Origin: Taklimakanibacter albus | Lineage (GTDB): Bacteria; Pseudomonadota; Alphaproteobacteria; Rhizobiales; Aestuariivirgaceae | Assembly (NCBI RefSeq): GCF_016595235.1 | Contig: NZ_JAENHL010000007.1 | Location: forward strand, 2,054,043-2,118,042 | Reading direction: 5' to 3' | DNA: 64,000 nucleotides | In this document: in pieces, positions 27,523 through 34,931 of the stretch | Position numbering within the stretch: the stretch's first letter is position 1 | How the letters are laid out: every line of letters starts with the position of its first letter | Made by a program: the position numbers and the translations under genes | The notes under the pieces: model-generated | Seen by the model: the letters and a program-made list of their open reading frames with translations, nothing else | Told to the model about the DNA's origin: nothing | Databases searched by the model: none

Positions 27523-28335
27523 TCAGACGCAGGCGGCGATCGTTTCGGTGAGGGCGCGGCGCATATCGGGATCATCGCTGATCGGCAGCACGATCGCCAC
27601 CTCGCAAGCCTCGCGCAGCGGGATCGACCGGCTCATCAGCCGGCCGGCCTGGACCAGCATGCGGGTCGAGGCGCCTTCATCCAATCCATGTCCCTTCAGA
27701 TTGCGGGTGCGTCCGGCGATCCGCACCAGCACGGCGGCGTCCTCATGCGCGATCCCTGATTCATGGGCGACGATCTCGGTTTCGATCGACGCTTCGGGAT
27801 AGGAAAAGTCGAGCGCCGCGAAACGCTGCTTGGTCGATTCCTTCAGATCCTTGATGACGCTCTGATAACCGGGATTGTAGGAGATCACGATCTGGAAGTC
27901 GGGATGCGCCCGGACCAGCTCGTTCTTCTTCTCGAGCGGCAGGATGCGACGGTCATCGGTCAAGGGATGGATGACGACGGTGGTATCCTGGCGCGCCTCG
28001 ACGATCTCGTCGAGATAGCAGATGGCGCCGTGGCGAACACTGAGTGTCAGCGGGCCGTCATGCCAGACGGTGCCTTCGGCATCGAGAAGGAAACGCCCGA
28101 CCAGATCCGACGCCGTCATGTCCTCATGGCAGGCGACCGTGATCAGCGGCTTGCCGAGCCGCCAGGCCATATGCTCGATGAAACGTGTCTTGCCGCAGCC
28201 CGTCGGCCCCTTCAGCATCATCGGCAGGCGCGCCGCATAGGCCGCTTCGAACAGCGCCACCTCATTGCCGACGGGATGATAATAAGGCTGTCCGGTGAGG
28301 AGATAATTGCTCAGATCCATGACTACGACATCCAT
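27523..28335 (-). CDS. MoxR-family AAA+ ATPase of the NorQ/CbbQ type
   Basis: A 270-residue ATPase. Walker A is GPTGCGKT at 43-50 and Walker B ICYLDE at 105-110; [19 protein letters not shown] supplies the sensor and arginine-rich segment. Length and motifs match CbbQ/NorQ. An alternative ATG is at 28320; neither has a strong ribosome site. It forms an operon pair with the VWA gene downstream. The P. aeruginosa amidase operon also contains an ATPase gene (amiB) beside amiE, so a chaperone-like ATPase in an amidase locus has precedent; the VWA partner is the unusual part. Confidence 0.9.
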   Translation of the reverse strand: MDVVVMDLSNYLLTGQPYYHPVGNEVALFEAAYAARLPMMLKGPTGCGKTRFIEHMAWRLGKPLITVACHEDMTASDLVGRFLLDAEGTVWHDGPLTLSVRHGAICYLDEIVEARQDTTVVIHPLTDDRRILPLEKKNELVRAHPDFQIVISYNPGYQSVIKDLKESTKQRFAALDFSYPEASIETEIVAHESGIAHEDAAVLVRIAGRTRNLKGHGLDEGASTRMLVQAGRLMSRSIPLREACEVAIVLPISDDPDMRRALTETIAACV

Positions 28336-28343
28336 TCAGGCAT

Positions 28344-28375
28344 GACCGGAGAGTGGCCCCGACCACTCTCCGGTC
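28344..28375. terminator. Perfect 13-bp hairpin between amiE and the MoxR gene
   Basis: The arms GACCGGAGAGTGG (28344-28356) and CCACTCTCCGGTC (28363-28375) pair perfectly around a six-base loop. On the minus strand no run of T follows, so it is not a canonical intrinsic terminator. It more likely stabilises or delimits the 3' end of the amidase message and lowers expression of the ATPase, VWA and channel genes. Confidence 0.65.
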
Positions 28376-28387
28376 CCCGGCTCTTAC

Positions 28388-29428
28388 TCAACGATGGGCG
28401 CGCGTCTTCGGATTCGGAATGCCCTCGATCGGCGACTCCTCGGTGCCGACGGTCGAACGGGTGATGGCCTCCACCATCTCGCGCGTGCCTTCCGGATCGG
28501 TGATCCACTTCTTGTAGAAATCATAGGGGCAGCTGGCGACGCCCTGCGCCCCCTCGCCCGAATTGATCATGCCGGTATAGCCGCGATGCACCAGCTTGAA
28601 GAGATGGTTGTTGGACTGGCTGTTCTTGCGCGCGTCGCGAATGAGCATCTTCGACAGCTGGGCATATTGGATGCCCATCTCCTCTTCGCCGCATTCGCCG
28701 AGCGTGCGACCGTCGAAACCGATGATCGCCGAATGGCCGAAATAGGAGTAGACGCCGTCGAAGCCGGTAGCGTTCGAAACCGCCACATAGCTGTTATTGG
28801 CCCAGGCCATCGCCTTGGCCATCAGCACCTGCTGGTCCTTGGCCGGATACATATAGCCCTGGCAGCGCACGATGAGCTCGGCGCCCTTCATCGCGCAGTC
28901 ACGCCAGATTTCCGGGTAATTGCCGTCATCGCAGATGATCAGGCTCACCTTGAGGCCCTTGGGGCCCTCCGACACATAGGTGCAATTGCCGGGATACCAG
29001 CCTTCGATCGGCACCCAGGGCATGATCTTGCGGTATTTCTGCACGATCTCGCCCTTGTCATTCATCAGGATGAGCGTGTTGTAGGGCGCCTTGTTGGGAT
29101 GCTCCTCATGGCGTTCGCCGGTGAGCGAGAACACGCCCCAGACCTTGGCCTTGCGGCAGGCAGCCGCGAAGATCTCGGTCTCCTCGCCCGGGATCTGCGA
29201 GGCGGTCTCATACATCTCCTTCTGATCATACATGATGCCGTGGGTGCTGTATTCCGGGAAGATCACCAGATCCATGCCGGGCAGGCCCACTTTCATGCCG
29301 ACCAGCATCTCGGCGATCTTGCGGGCATTGTCGAGCACCTCCTTCTTGGTATGGAGGCGCGGCATCTTGTAGTTGACCACCGCAACGCCGACCGTGTCGT
29401 TGCTGCTACCGATATCGCCATGAATCAT
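28388..29428 (-). CDS. amiE: Aliphatic amidase AmiE
   Basis: A 346-residue nitrilase-superfamily amidase that hydrolyses short-chain aliphatic amides to carboxylate and ammonia in the cytoplasm. It is the same length as P. aeruginosa AmiE and nearly collinear with it from memory, including [18 protein letters not shown] and [18 protein letters not shown]. The catalytic residues are E59 (FPEYS), K134 (YRKIMPW) and C166 ([10 protein letters not shown]). I start at the ATG at 29428 (MIHGDIG) with ribosome site GGGAG; an upstream in-frame start at 29464 would add 12 residues. It lies between the transporter genes and the MoxR gene. Confidence 0.96.
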   Translation of the reverse strand: MIHGDIGSSNDTVGVAVVNYKMPRLHTKKEVLDNARKIAEMLVGMKVGLPGMDLVIFPEYSTHGIMYDQKEMYETASQIPGEETEIFAAACRKAKVWGVFSLTGERHEEHPNKAPYNTLILMNDKGEIVQKYRKIMPWVPIEGWYPGNCTYVSEGPKGLKVSLIICDDGNYPEIWRDCAMKGAELIVRCQGYMYPAKDQQVLMAKAMAWANNSYVAVSNATGFDGVYSYFGHSAIIGFDGRTLGECGEEEMGIQYAQLSKMLIRDARKNSQSNNHLFKLVHRGYTGMINSGEGAQGVASCPYDFYKKWITDPEGTREMVEAITRSTVGTEESPIEGIPNPKTRAHR

Positions 29429-29474
29429 GTTCGTCTCCCAGATGGTTGCCTGATCATTGCGCACCGACGCATGG

Positions 29475-30173
29475 TCACACCGCCATGTGCTTGTGCATGA
29501 GATTGTCCGTCAGGTTCTTGACGGGACCCTCCGCCACGACGCGGCCCTTCTCCATGATTACGAAGGAGTCGGAGGCGCGCCGTGCGAATTCGATATCCTG
29601 CTCGACCAGGATGATGGTGATGCCATGCGCCTTGTTGAGCTTGATGATCGCTTCCTCGATCTGCTCGACGATGTTGGGCTGGATGCCCTCGGTCGGCTCG
29701 TCGAGCAGGATGATCTTAGGGTTTGTCAGAAGCGCCCGGCCGATCGCCAGCTGCTGTTGCTGGCCGCCGGAAAGATTGCCGCCCTGCCGGTCGAGAAACT
29801 CGCCGAGCACGGGGAATATCTCGAAGACGAGATCGTCATAGGAATGCTTGTCGCCGCCGGAACGCGCGAAGGTGCCGAGCTTCAGATTCTCCCGCACCGT
29901 GAAGGTCGGGATGATGCCGCGGCCCTGCGGCACATACCCGAGGCCCGCATGGGCGCGCTTGAAGGTCGGCAGCGGGTCGAGGCGTTTACCCGACAGCGCG
30001 ATCTCCCCGCCGCAGCGGTCCATGAGGCCGAGGATCGCCTTGAACAGAGTGGTCTTGCCCACCCCGTTGCGACCCAGAACGGCCAGGAATTTGCCCGTTT
30101 CGAGCGTGAGATTGACGCCCTGAAGGGCGCGCGAATTGCCGTAATAGGCTTCGAGATTCTTGAGCTCAAGCAC
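29475..30173 (-). CDS. HAAT-type ABC transporter ATPase (UrtE/LivF-like)
   Basis: A 232-residue ATP-binding subunit with Walker [10 protein letters not shown] at about 34-42, signature [15 protein letters not shown] and Walker [16 protein letters not shown], the last typical of the LivF/UrtE branch. It overlaps the other ATPase gene by eight bases and sits 46 bases before amiE. Together the five genes make a complete importer. Linkage to amiC, amiR and amiE makes short-chain amides or urea the likely cargo, as in the FmdDEF system of Methylophilus. Confidence 0.92.
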   Translation of the reverse strand: MLELKNLEAYYGNSRALQGVNLTLETGKFLAVLGRNGVGKTTLFKAILGLMDRCGGEIALSGKRLDPLPTFKRAHAGLGYVPQGRGIIPTFTVRENLKLGTFARSGGDKHSYDDLVFEIFPVLGEFLDRQGGNLSGGQQQQLAIGRALLTNPKIILLDEPTEGIQPNIVEQIEEAIIKLNKAHGITIILVEQDIEFARRASDSFVIMEKGRVVAEGPVKNLTDNLMHKHMAV

Positions 30174-30918
30174 CGCTGATCCCCACCGATCCCAGATAGA
30201 CCTGTTTGACTTTCGGATTGTTCTCGATCTCGGCGACCGGGCCTTCGGCGAGGAGCTTGCCCTGATGCATCACCGAGATGATGTCGCCGATCGCCTTGAC
30301 GAATCCCATATCGTGCTCGACCACGATGATCGTGTGTTTGCCCTTGAGGCGGTTGCAGATATCGGCGGTCTTCTGCGTCTCCTGCACCGTCATGCCGGCG
30401 GTCGGCTCATCGAGCAGGATGAGCTCGGCGTCCTGGGCGAGCAACAGCGCGATCTCGAGCCATTGCGTCTGGCCATGCGAAAGATGCGCCGCCGGCACGT
30501 TGAGCTGATCGCTGAGCCCCACGAATTCCGCGAGCTTGTCGAGGCCGTCGCTGTCGGCCGAATGCGCCCAGCGCAGCAGATTGGCGAGGACGCCATTGCG
30601 CTTGCAATAGGCGACTTCGAGATTCTCGCGCACGGTGAGCTGGCGGAAGACGCTCGGCACCTGGAATTTGCGCCCGACGCCTGAGCGCGCGATCTGATAG
30701 TCGTCATGCCGGCCGAGCTCGATGCCCTTGAAGCGGATCGAGCCGCCGCTCGGCACCGTTTTGCCGCAGATGAGGTCGAGGGCGGTGGTCTTGCCGGCGC
30801 CGTTCGGCCCGATGAGACAGCGCAACTCCCCCTTCTCCACCTTGAGCGACAGGCCGTTCACCGCCTTGAAGCCGTTGAAGCTGGCGCTGACATCGCTGAG
30901 TTCGAGATGCGCGGTCAT
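30166..30918 (-). CDS. HAAT-type ABC transporter ATPase (UrtD/LivG-like)
   Basis: A 250-residue ATP-binding subunit. Walker A is GPNGAGKTT at about 37-45, followed by GKTVPSGGSIRFKG and the LivG-type VGRKFQVPSVF segment; the signature is reduced to LSHGQTQWLEIALLL, the form usual in UrtD proteins, before Walker B LILLDEPTAGMT. Its start overlaps the permease stop (ATGA) and its end overlaps the next ATPase, so the transporter genes are tightly coupled. Confidence 0.92.
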   Translation of the reverse strand: MTAHLELSDVSASFNGFKAVNGLSLKVEKGELRCLIGPNGAGKTTALDLICGKTVPSGGSIRFKGIELGRHDDYQIARSGVGRKFQVPSVFRQLTVRENLEVAYCKRNGVLANLLRWAHSADSDGLDKLAEFVGLSDQLNVPAAHLSHGQTQWLEIALLLAQDAELILLDEPTAGMTVQETQKTADICNRLKGKHTIIVVEHDMGFVKAIGDIISVMHQGKLLAEGPVAEIENNPKVKQVYLGSVGISGA

Positions 30919-32042
30919 TTGCCCTCGGCGAGTTTGGTGGAGCGGGCGATGGAATTGCCGCGCTTGGCCGGTTCGGGCGTGGCGCGGCGGCCGCCGAACT
31001 TCTCGGTGAGTTTTTCGCCGAGGCTCGCTATGCCATTGGGCAGGAACAGCACCACCAGCACGAAAAGCGCGCCCATGACGAGCGTCCAGGTGTCGAGGAA
31101 GACCTCGGATTCAGAGAGCGCGCCCTGCATGCCGGCGACGAGAATGGCGCCGAGCAGCGCGCCGACCAGGCTTTGCCGGCCACCGACCGCGCACCAGATG
31201 ACGATCGACAGGCTGAGCTGCACGCCGAGAAAGGTCGGCGAGGCGAATTCCATGACGATCGTGTAGAGCATGCCGGCGAGACCGGCGATGCCGGCCGAGA
31301 TGCAGAACACCATGGTCTTGAACAGCGCCACGTCGTAACCGAAGAAGCGCACGCGGTCTTCCTGGTCGCGGATCGCCTGCAGGATGAGCCCGGCCTTGCT
31401 CTTGGTGACGGCAAGCGCCAGGAACAGGCACACCGTCAGACAGATAGCGATGAGATAATAGGTCGTCGCGCTATAGGCATCGAAGGTGATGCCGAAGAGC
31501 TCGAGCTGGGCGAGATCGGTGATGCCGTTGAAACCGCCCGTCGCCCATTGCTGGTCGATGATGACGAGATTGACGACTACCAGAGTGGCGAGCGTGATGA
31601 TCGCCACATAGACTCCGGTGACCCTGCCGCGGAACATGAACCAGGCGAGGATCGCCGAGACGATCATCGGTCCTATGATGCCCGCCGCGATGGCGAAGGG
31701 CATGGAATAGAACGGCTTCCAGAACCACGGCAGCGCCTCGACATTGTTCCACACCATGAAGTCGGGCAGCCCTTCCGAGCCGGTATGGACGGGAATGGTG
31801 CGCAGCTTGAGCGCCATCGCCATGCAATAGGAGCCGAGCCCGAAGCTCATCGCCTGGCCGAGATTGAGGATGCCGGCATAACCCCAGGACAGTGCCAGTG
31901 CCATCGACACCATGGCCAGCACCAGATAGCGGGCGAAGCGGTTGAGCAGGAAATCGTCGTTGATCAGCATCGGCAGGAGGAAGATGGCGAGGCACACCGC
32001 GCCATAGACGAAGACCTGCCTCATGGTGCGCTTCGACATCAT
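30915..32042 (-). CDS. HAAT-type ABC transporter permease (UrtC/LivM-like)
   Basis: A 375-residue inner-membrane subunit with eight to ten hydrophobic segments and the family stretch LSWGYAGILNLGQAMSFGLGSY at about 49-70. The long loop at about 90-130 and AVGGRQSLVGALLGAILV near 290 fit UrtC. I start at the ATG at 32042, which overlaps the TGA of the UrtB-like gene; upstream open sequence is antiphase. It forms the permease pair with the gene upstream. Confidence 0.92.
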   Translation of the reverse strand: MMSKRTMRQVFVYGAVCLAIFLLPMLINDDFLLNRFARYLVLAMVSMALALSWGYAGILNLGQAMSFGLGSYCMAMALKLRTIPVHTGSEGLPDFMVWNNVEALPWFWKPFYSMPFAIAAGIIGPMIVSAILAWFMFRGRVTGVYVAIITLATLVVVNLVIIDQQWATGGFNGITDLAQLELFGITFDAYSATTYYLIAICLTVCLFLALAVTKSKAGLILQAIRDQEDRVRFFGYDVALFKTMVFCISAGIAGLAGMLYTIVMEFASPTFLGVQLSLSIVIWCAVGGRQSLVGALLGAILVAGMQGALSESEVFLDTWTLVMGALFVLVVLFLPNGIASLGEKLTEKFGGRRATPEPAKRGNSIARSTKLAEGK

Positions 32043-32908
32043 GTGCGCACCCTTGTGACGAAGAGGCCCTGCGGCCTGAAGCGGATGAGAATGACGATAC
32101 CGACCAGCACCAGCGCCTTGGCGACGGTGTCGTTCTGCCAATATGCGAGCACGCCTGAGAGCTGGCCGAGAAGCACCGAGCTCGCCACCGTGCCGAACAG
32201 GCTCTGGACGCCGCCCAGCACCACGACGAAGAAGGCATCGACCACATAGCCGGTGCCCATTTCCGGTGACACGCTCTTGAGCGGCGCCACCAGCGCGCCG
32301 GCGAGGCCGGCAAGCCCCGCCCCATAGGCGAAGGTGCCGGTATAGATCGTGCTCGCATTGATGCCGAAGGCGGTGGCGATGCTGCGGTCCTGGACCACGG
32401 CGCGCAATTGCATGCCGACCGTCGTCTTGTTGACGAGCATCCAGGTCGCGGCGAAGAGGGCGGCGCCTGCGATGATGATGAAGACACGATAGGCCGAGAC
32501 GTCGACGCCGAAGATGTCGACAGTGGCGGCGAGGCTCGGCGGCATCTCGACATAACGCAATTCGCCGCCGGCGGTGAGCCGCACCAGCTGCTGCAGCATG
32601 ACGCCGATCCCCCAGGTGGCGAGGATGGTGTCGATCGGCCGGCGATAGAGATAGCGGATGACGCCGCGCTCGATGAGGGCGCCGAGGAGCGCCGTGGCGA
32701 TGAAAATGATGATGAGGCTCGGAAACAGGCTGATGCCGGCATAGGCTTTGAGCGCCCAGGCACCATAGGCGCCGAGCATGATGAACTCGCCATGCGCCAT
32801 GTTGATGACGCCCATCGAGCCATAGATGATCGACAGGCCGAGGGCGACGATGAGCAGGATCGAGCCGATGCTCAGGCCGGTGATGAATTGTTCGAACAGA
32901 AATTCCAT
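32039..32908 (-). CDS. HAAT-type ABC transporter permease (UrtB/LivH-like)
   Basis: A 289-residue inner-membrane subunit. The N-terminus (FEQFITGLSIGSILLIVALGLSIIYGSMGVINMAHGEF) is the classic LivH/UrtB signature, and the C-terminal VVLGGVQSLFGTVASSVLLG matches the same family. It follows the binding-protein gene after 62 bases that contain a strong hairpin. It is coupled by ATGA to the second permease. Confidence 0.93.
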   Translation of the reverse strand: MEFLFEQFITGLSIGSILLIVALGLSIIYGSMGVINMAHGEFIMLGAYGAWALKAYAGISLFPSLIIIFIATALLGALIERGVIRYLYRRPIDTILATWGIGVMLQQLVRLTAGGELRYVEMPPSLAATVDIFGVDVSAYRVFIIIAGAALFAATWMLVNKTTVGMQLRAVVQDRSIATAFGINASTIYTGTFAYGAGLAGLAGALVAPLKSVSPEMGTGYVVDAFFVVVLGGVQSLFGTVASSVLLGQLSGVLAYWQNDTVAKALVLVGIVILIRFRPQGLFVTRVRT

Positions 32909-32933
32909 GACCGAAAGCTCACAAGGCTAGAAA

Positions 32934-32960
32934 GCCGCGGCGGTACAAAGCCGCCGCGGC
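32934..32960. promoter_or_regulatory. Hairpin between binding-protein and permease genes
   Basis: A perfect ten-base stem (GCCGCGGCGG at 32934-32943, CCGCCGCGGC at 32951-32960) with a seven-base loop lies in the 62-base gap downstream of the amide binding-protein gene. No T tract follows on the minus strand. In ABC operons such hairpins commonly protect the 3' end of the abundant binding-protein message; that role is inferred. Confidence 0.65.
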
Positions 32961-32970
32961 CGGATGAGTC

Positions 32971-34218
32971 TCAGGCTTCCTTCAAGCCCGTCTCGGTGCA
33001 TTTCTGGTTCGGATAGGCGGCATAAGGATCGGGCGCCTTCCATTCGGCCGAATCCTTCAGCACCTCGAACTGGCCGTCAGATTTCGCGACGGCGATCTTC
33101 GGCCACAGCCAGGTGTGGAGATTCTCCTTGTCGAGATGGATCTTGCCTTGCGGGGCCACATATTCCTGCCCCTTGATCGCCTCGCGGATGCCGTCCGGCG
33201 TGATGTCGCTTTGGGCCAGCTTCTCGACTGCCTGCTTGAACAGATACATCTGGAAATAGCAGGCTTCCGAAACGAAATGCGTGACCTTGTCGTCGCCCCA
33301 GCGCTTCTTGTAGGCGGCGACGAATTTCTCGTTCTCGGGCGACTTGTGCACCATGAAATAGGGCGCCGAGGTGAAATGGCCGGCCGCGGCATCGCCGCCC
33401 ATCGCCGCCACTTCGTTTTCGGATGTGGTGAGGCTCGCCATCGGCATCTTGGCCGGATCGAGGCCGGCGGCGCGATATTGCCGATGCAGCGCCACCACCG
33501 AATCGCCCACCACCGTCGAGAAGATCACATTGGGTGCGGTGCTCTTGATCTTGTTGATCACCGAGGAGAACTCGGAATGGCCGAGCGGCACATATTCCTC
33601 GTTCACCACTTCGCCGCCGAGCTTCTCGAGCAGCTTCTTGCAGTAGTTGTTCTCCTCCTTCGGATAGATGTAGTTCGAGCCGATGAGGAAGAACTTCTTG
33701 CCGAACTTTTCGACCAGCCAGGGCACGAACTCGTCCTGCTGCTGGTTGGGCACGGCGCCCGTATAGATCACGTTCTTCGAGCATTCGCGGCCCTCATAGA
33801 GGGTCGGGTAGAAATAGAGATTGTTGCGCTTCTCGACCACCGGCAGCACCGCTTTGCGGCTGGCCGACGTGTAGGAGCCGAAGACGCTGACGCATTTGTC
33901 GCCAACGACGAGCTTGCGCGCTTTCTCCGCGAAGGTGGCGGGATCGGAGGCCGGGTCTTCGACGACCGCATTGATCTGCATGCCGTTGATGCCGCCGGCC
34001 GCGTTGATCTCCTCGATCGCCATGATCGTCGCCTTGTTCAGCGACTCCTCGATGATCGCCGTCGTGCCGGTGAGCGAGAACAGCACGCCGACCTTGATTT
34101 CACCGCCGGCGGCGCGCGCCAGCGAATAGTCCTTGATCCAGATATGTGGGAATCCGCCCAATAAACCTGCGCCGAGCGCAGCCGTTCCCGTCAGGAACGA
34201 TCTTCTCCTGATAGCCAT
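32971..34218 (-). CDS. HAAT-type ABC substrate-binding protein (UrtA/FmdD-like)
   Basis: A 415-residue exported binding protein of the urea/short-chain amide group. The N-terminus has a twin-arginine-like signal (AIRRRSFLTGTAALG). The mature part shows VGVLFSLTGTTAIIEESL and SASRKAVLPVVEKRNNLYFYPTLYEG, both shared with AmiC and UrtA. I start at the ATG at 34218, which has the strong ribosome site GGAGGAAACG; the open frame begins at 34275 inside the leader terminator. It is the first gene after the amiR leader. Confidence 0.93.
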   Translation of the reverse strand: MAIRRRSFLTGTAALGAGLLGGFPHIWIKDYSLARAAGGEIKVGVLFSLTGTTAIIEESLNKATIMAIEEINAAGGINGMQINAVVEDPASDPATFAEKARKLVVGDKCVSVFGSYTSASRKAVLPVVEKRNNLYFYPTLYEGRECSKNVIYTGAVPNQQQDEFVPWLVEKFGKKFFLIGSNYIYPKEENNYCKKLLEKLGGEVVNEEYVPLGHSEFSSVINKIKSTAPNVIFSTVVGDSVVALHRQYRAAGLDPAKMPMASLTTSENEVAAMGGDAAAGHFTSAPYFMVHKSPENEKFVAAYKKRWGDDKVTHFVSEACYFQMYLFKQAVEKLAQSDITPDGIREAIKGQEYVAPQGKIHLDKENLHTWLWPKIAVAKSDGQFEVLKDSAEWKAPDPYAAYPNQKCTETGLKEA

Positions 34219-34239
34219 CGTTTCCTCCATGACAACAAC

Positions 34240-34282
34240 AAAAAACCCCCAAGTTGACCTGGACCGGTCAATCATGAGGGCG
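34240..34282 (-). terminator. Leader intrinsic terminator between amiR and the amide binding-protein gene
   Basis: On the minus strand the arms GCCCUC and UUGACC pair with GGUCAA and GGGGGU around a GGUCCA loop and a four-base internal mismatch, followed directly by six T residues (34245-34240). This is a complete intrinsic terminator placed upstream of the structural genes and downstream of the gene for the AmiR antiterminator. It ends only about 20 bases before the binding-protein start codon. Confidence 0.78.
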
Positions 34283-34300
34283 TTACTGCCTGATTATGTG

Positions 34301-34334
34301 AGCGGCGCTTTTGCCGCTGTCCGCATTTTTGCGG
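34301..34334 (-). promoter_or_regulatory. Tandem hexaloop hairpins, candidate ANTAR (AmiR) RNA target
   Basis: Reading the minus strand, CCGC-AAAAAU-GCGG (34334-34321) is followed two bases later by AGCGGC-AAAAGC-GCCGCU (34318-34301). Known ANTAR targets are pairs of hexanucleotide-loop hairpins with A at loop position 1 and G at position 4. Both loops here have A1; neither has a clean G4 (the second has G at position 5). The position just upstream of the leader terminator is right. The match is incomplete, so this remains a candidate. Confidence 0.5.
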
Positions 34335-34346
34335 GGTGCGCGTTTC

Positions 34347-34928
34347 TTATACGAGGCTGTCGGAAGTGTCAACGAGTTTGGACGCGAGCGACGCGACAGT
34401 GACGCGTTTCTTCATCGCCATATCGCGCAGTACACGGAAGGCTTCCGTTTCATTGATGCGATTGCGCCGCATGATCAGCTGCTTCGCCTTCTCAATATCG
34501 CGCATGGCGCGCGCATTCTCTTCCATGCGCGCGATGCGCGTCTTCTGGCGCCGGAAGAAGGCGAACTGGTCGAAGGCGAGCAGCATCGCTGCATCGATGA
34601 GATGCGGCTGATAGGGCCGGCTCAGCACCGCATTGGGGCAGGCCACATGCAGCTCGTGGTAATCGAGGCGCACATTCTGCGGCAGCAGGACGATGAGCGC
34701 CGCCTCCGCCTCGCCCGGCATCCAGGCGAGCCGGTTGCCGAGGCCCGGCCCATATTCGCAGAACAGTACATCGGCATTTTCGCCGATACGGTCGGGCGCC
34801 GGCCATTGATGCCGGACCTGCGCGCGGCTGCGCTGGAGGTGGCGCAGAAGCGACTGGCCGTCCTCATCGGGCTCGCAGACGACCAGCAGGCGCAGGCGCG
34901 AGAACTGGGCCAGGGGATTGATCGCCAT
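34347..34928 (-). CDS. amiR: AmiR-like ANTAR transcription antiterminator
   Basis: A 193-residue RNA-binding regulator. Residues about 10-120 form a degenerate response-regulator fold (RLRLLVVCEPDEDG), a helix at about 120-140 is likely coiled coil (RRQKTRIARMEENARAMRDIEKAKQ), and the C-terminal ANTAR segment is about 133-185 (NRINETEAFRVLRDMAMKK). Length and layout match P. aeruginosa AmiR. It starts three bases after the amiC stop. In the known system AmiC holds AmiR inactive until amide binds, then AmiR prevents leader termination. Confidence 0.93.
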   Translation of the reverse strand: MAINPLAQFSRLRLLVVCEPDEDGQSLLRHLQRSRAQVRHQWPAPDRIGENADVLFCEYGPGLGNRLAWMPGEAEAALIVLLPQNVRLDYHELHVACPNAVLSRPYQPHLIDAAMLLAFDQFAFFRRQKTRIARMEENARAMRDIEKAKQLIMRRNRINETEAFRVLRDMAMKKRVTVASLASKLVDTSDSLV

Positions 34929-34931
34929 GGC

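Noticed and set aside
25310-27802. Open frame of 830 codons antisense to the VWA protein and MoxR gene
   Set aside because: Same compositional artefact; it crosses two real genes and has no recognisable domain.
24561-28335. NorQ/NorD-like pair as part of a denitrification or Rubisco locus
   Set aside because: No nor, nir or cbb genes lie within the window; the adjacent genes are all amide uptake, sensing and hydrolysis.
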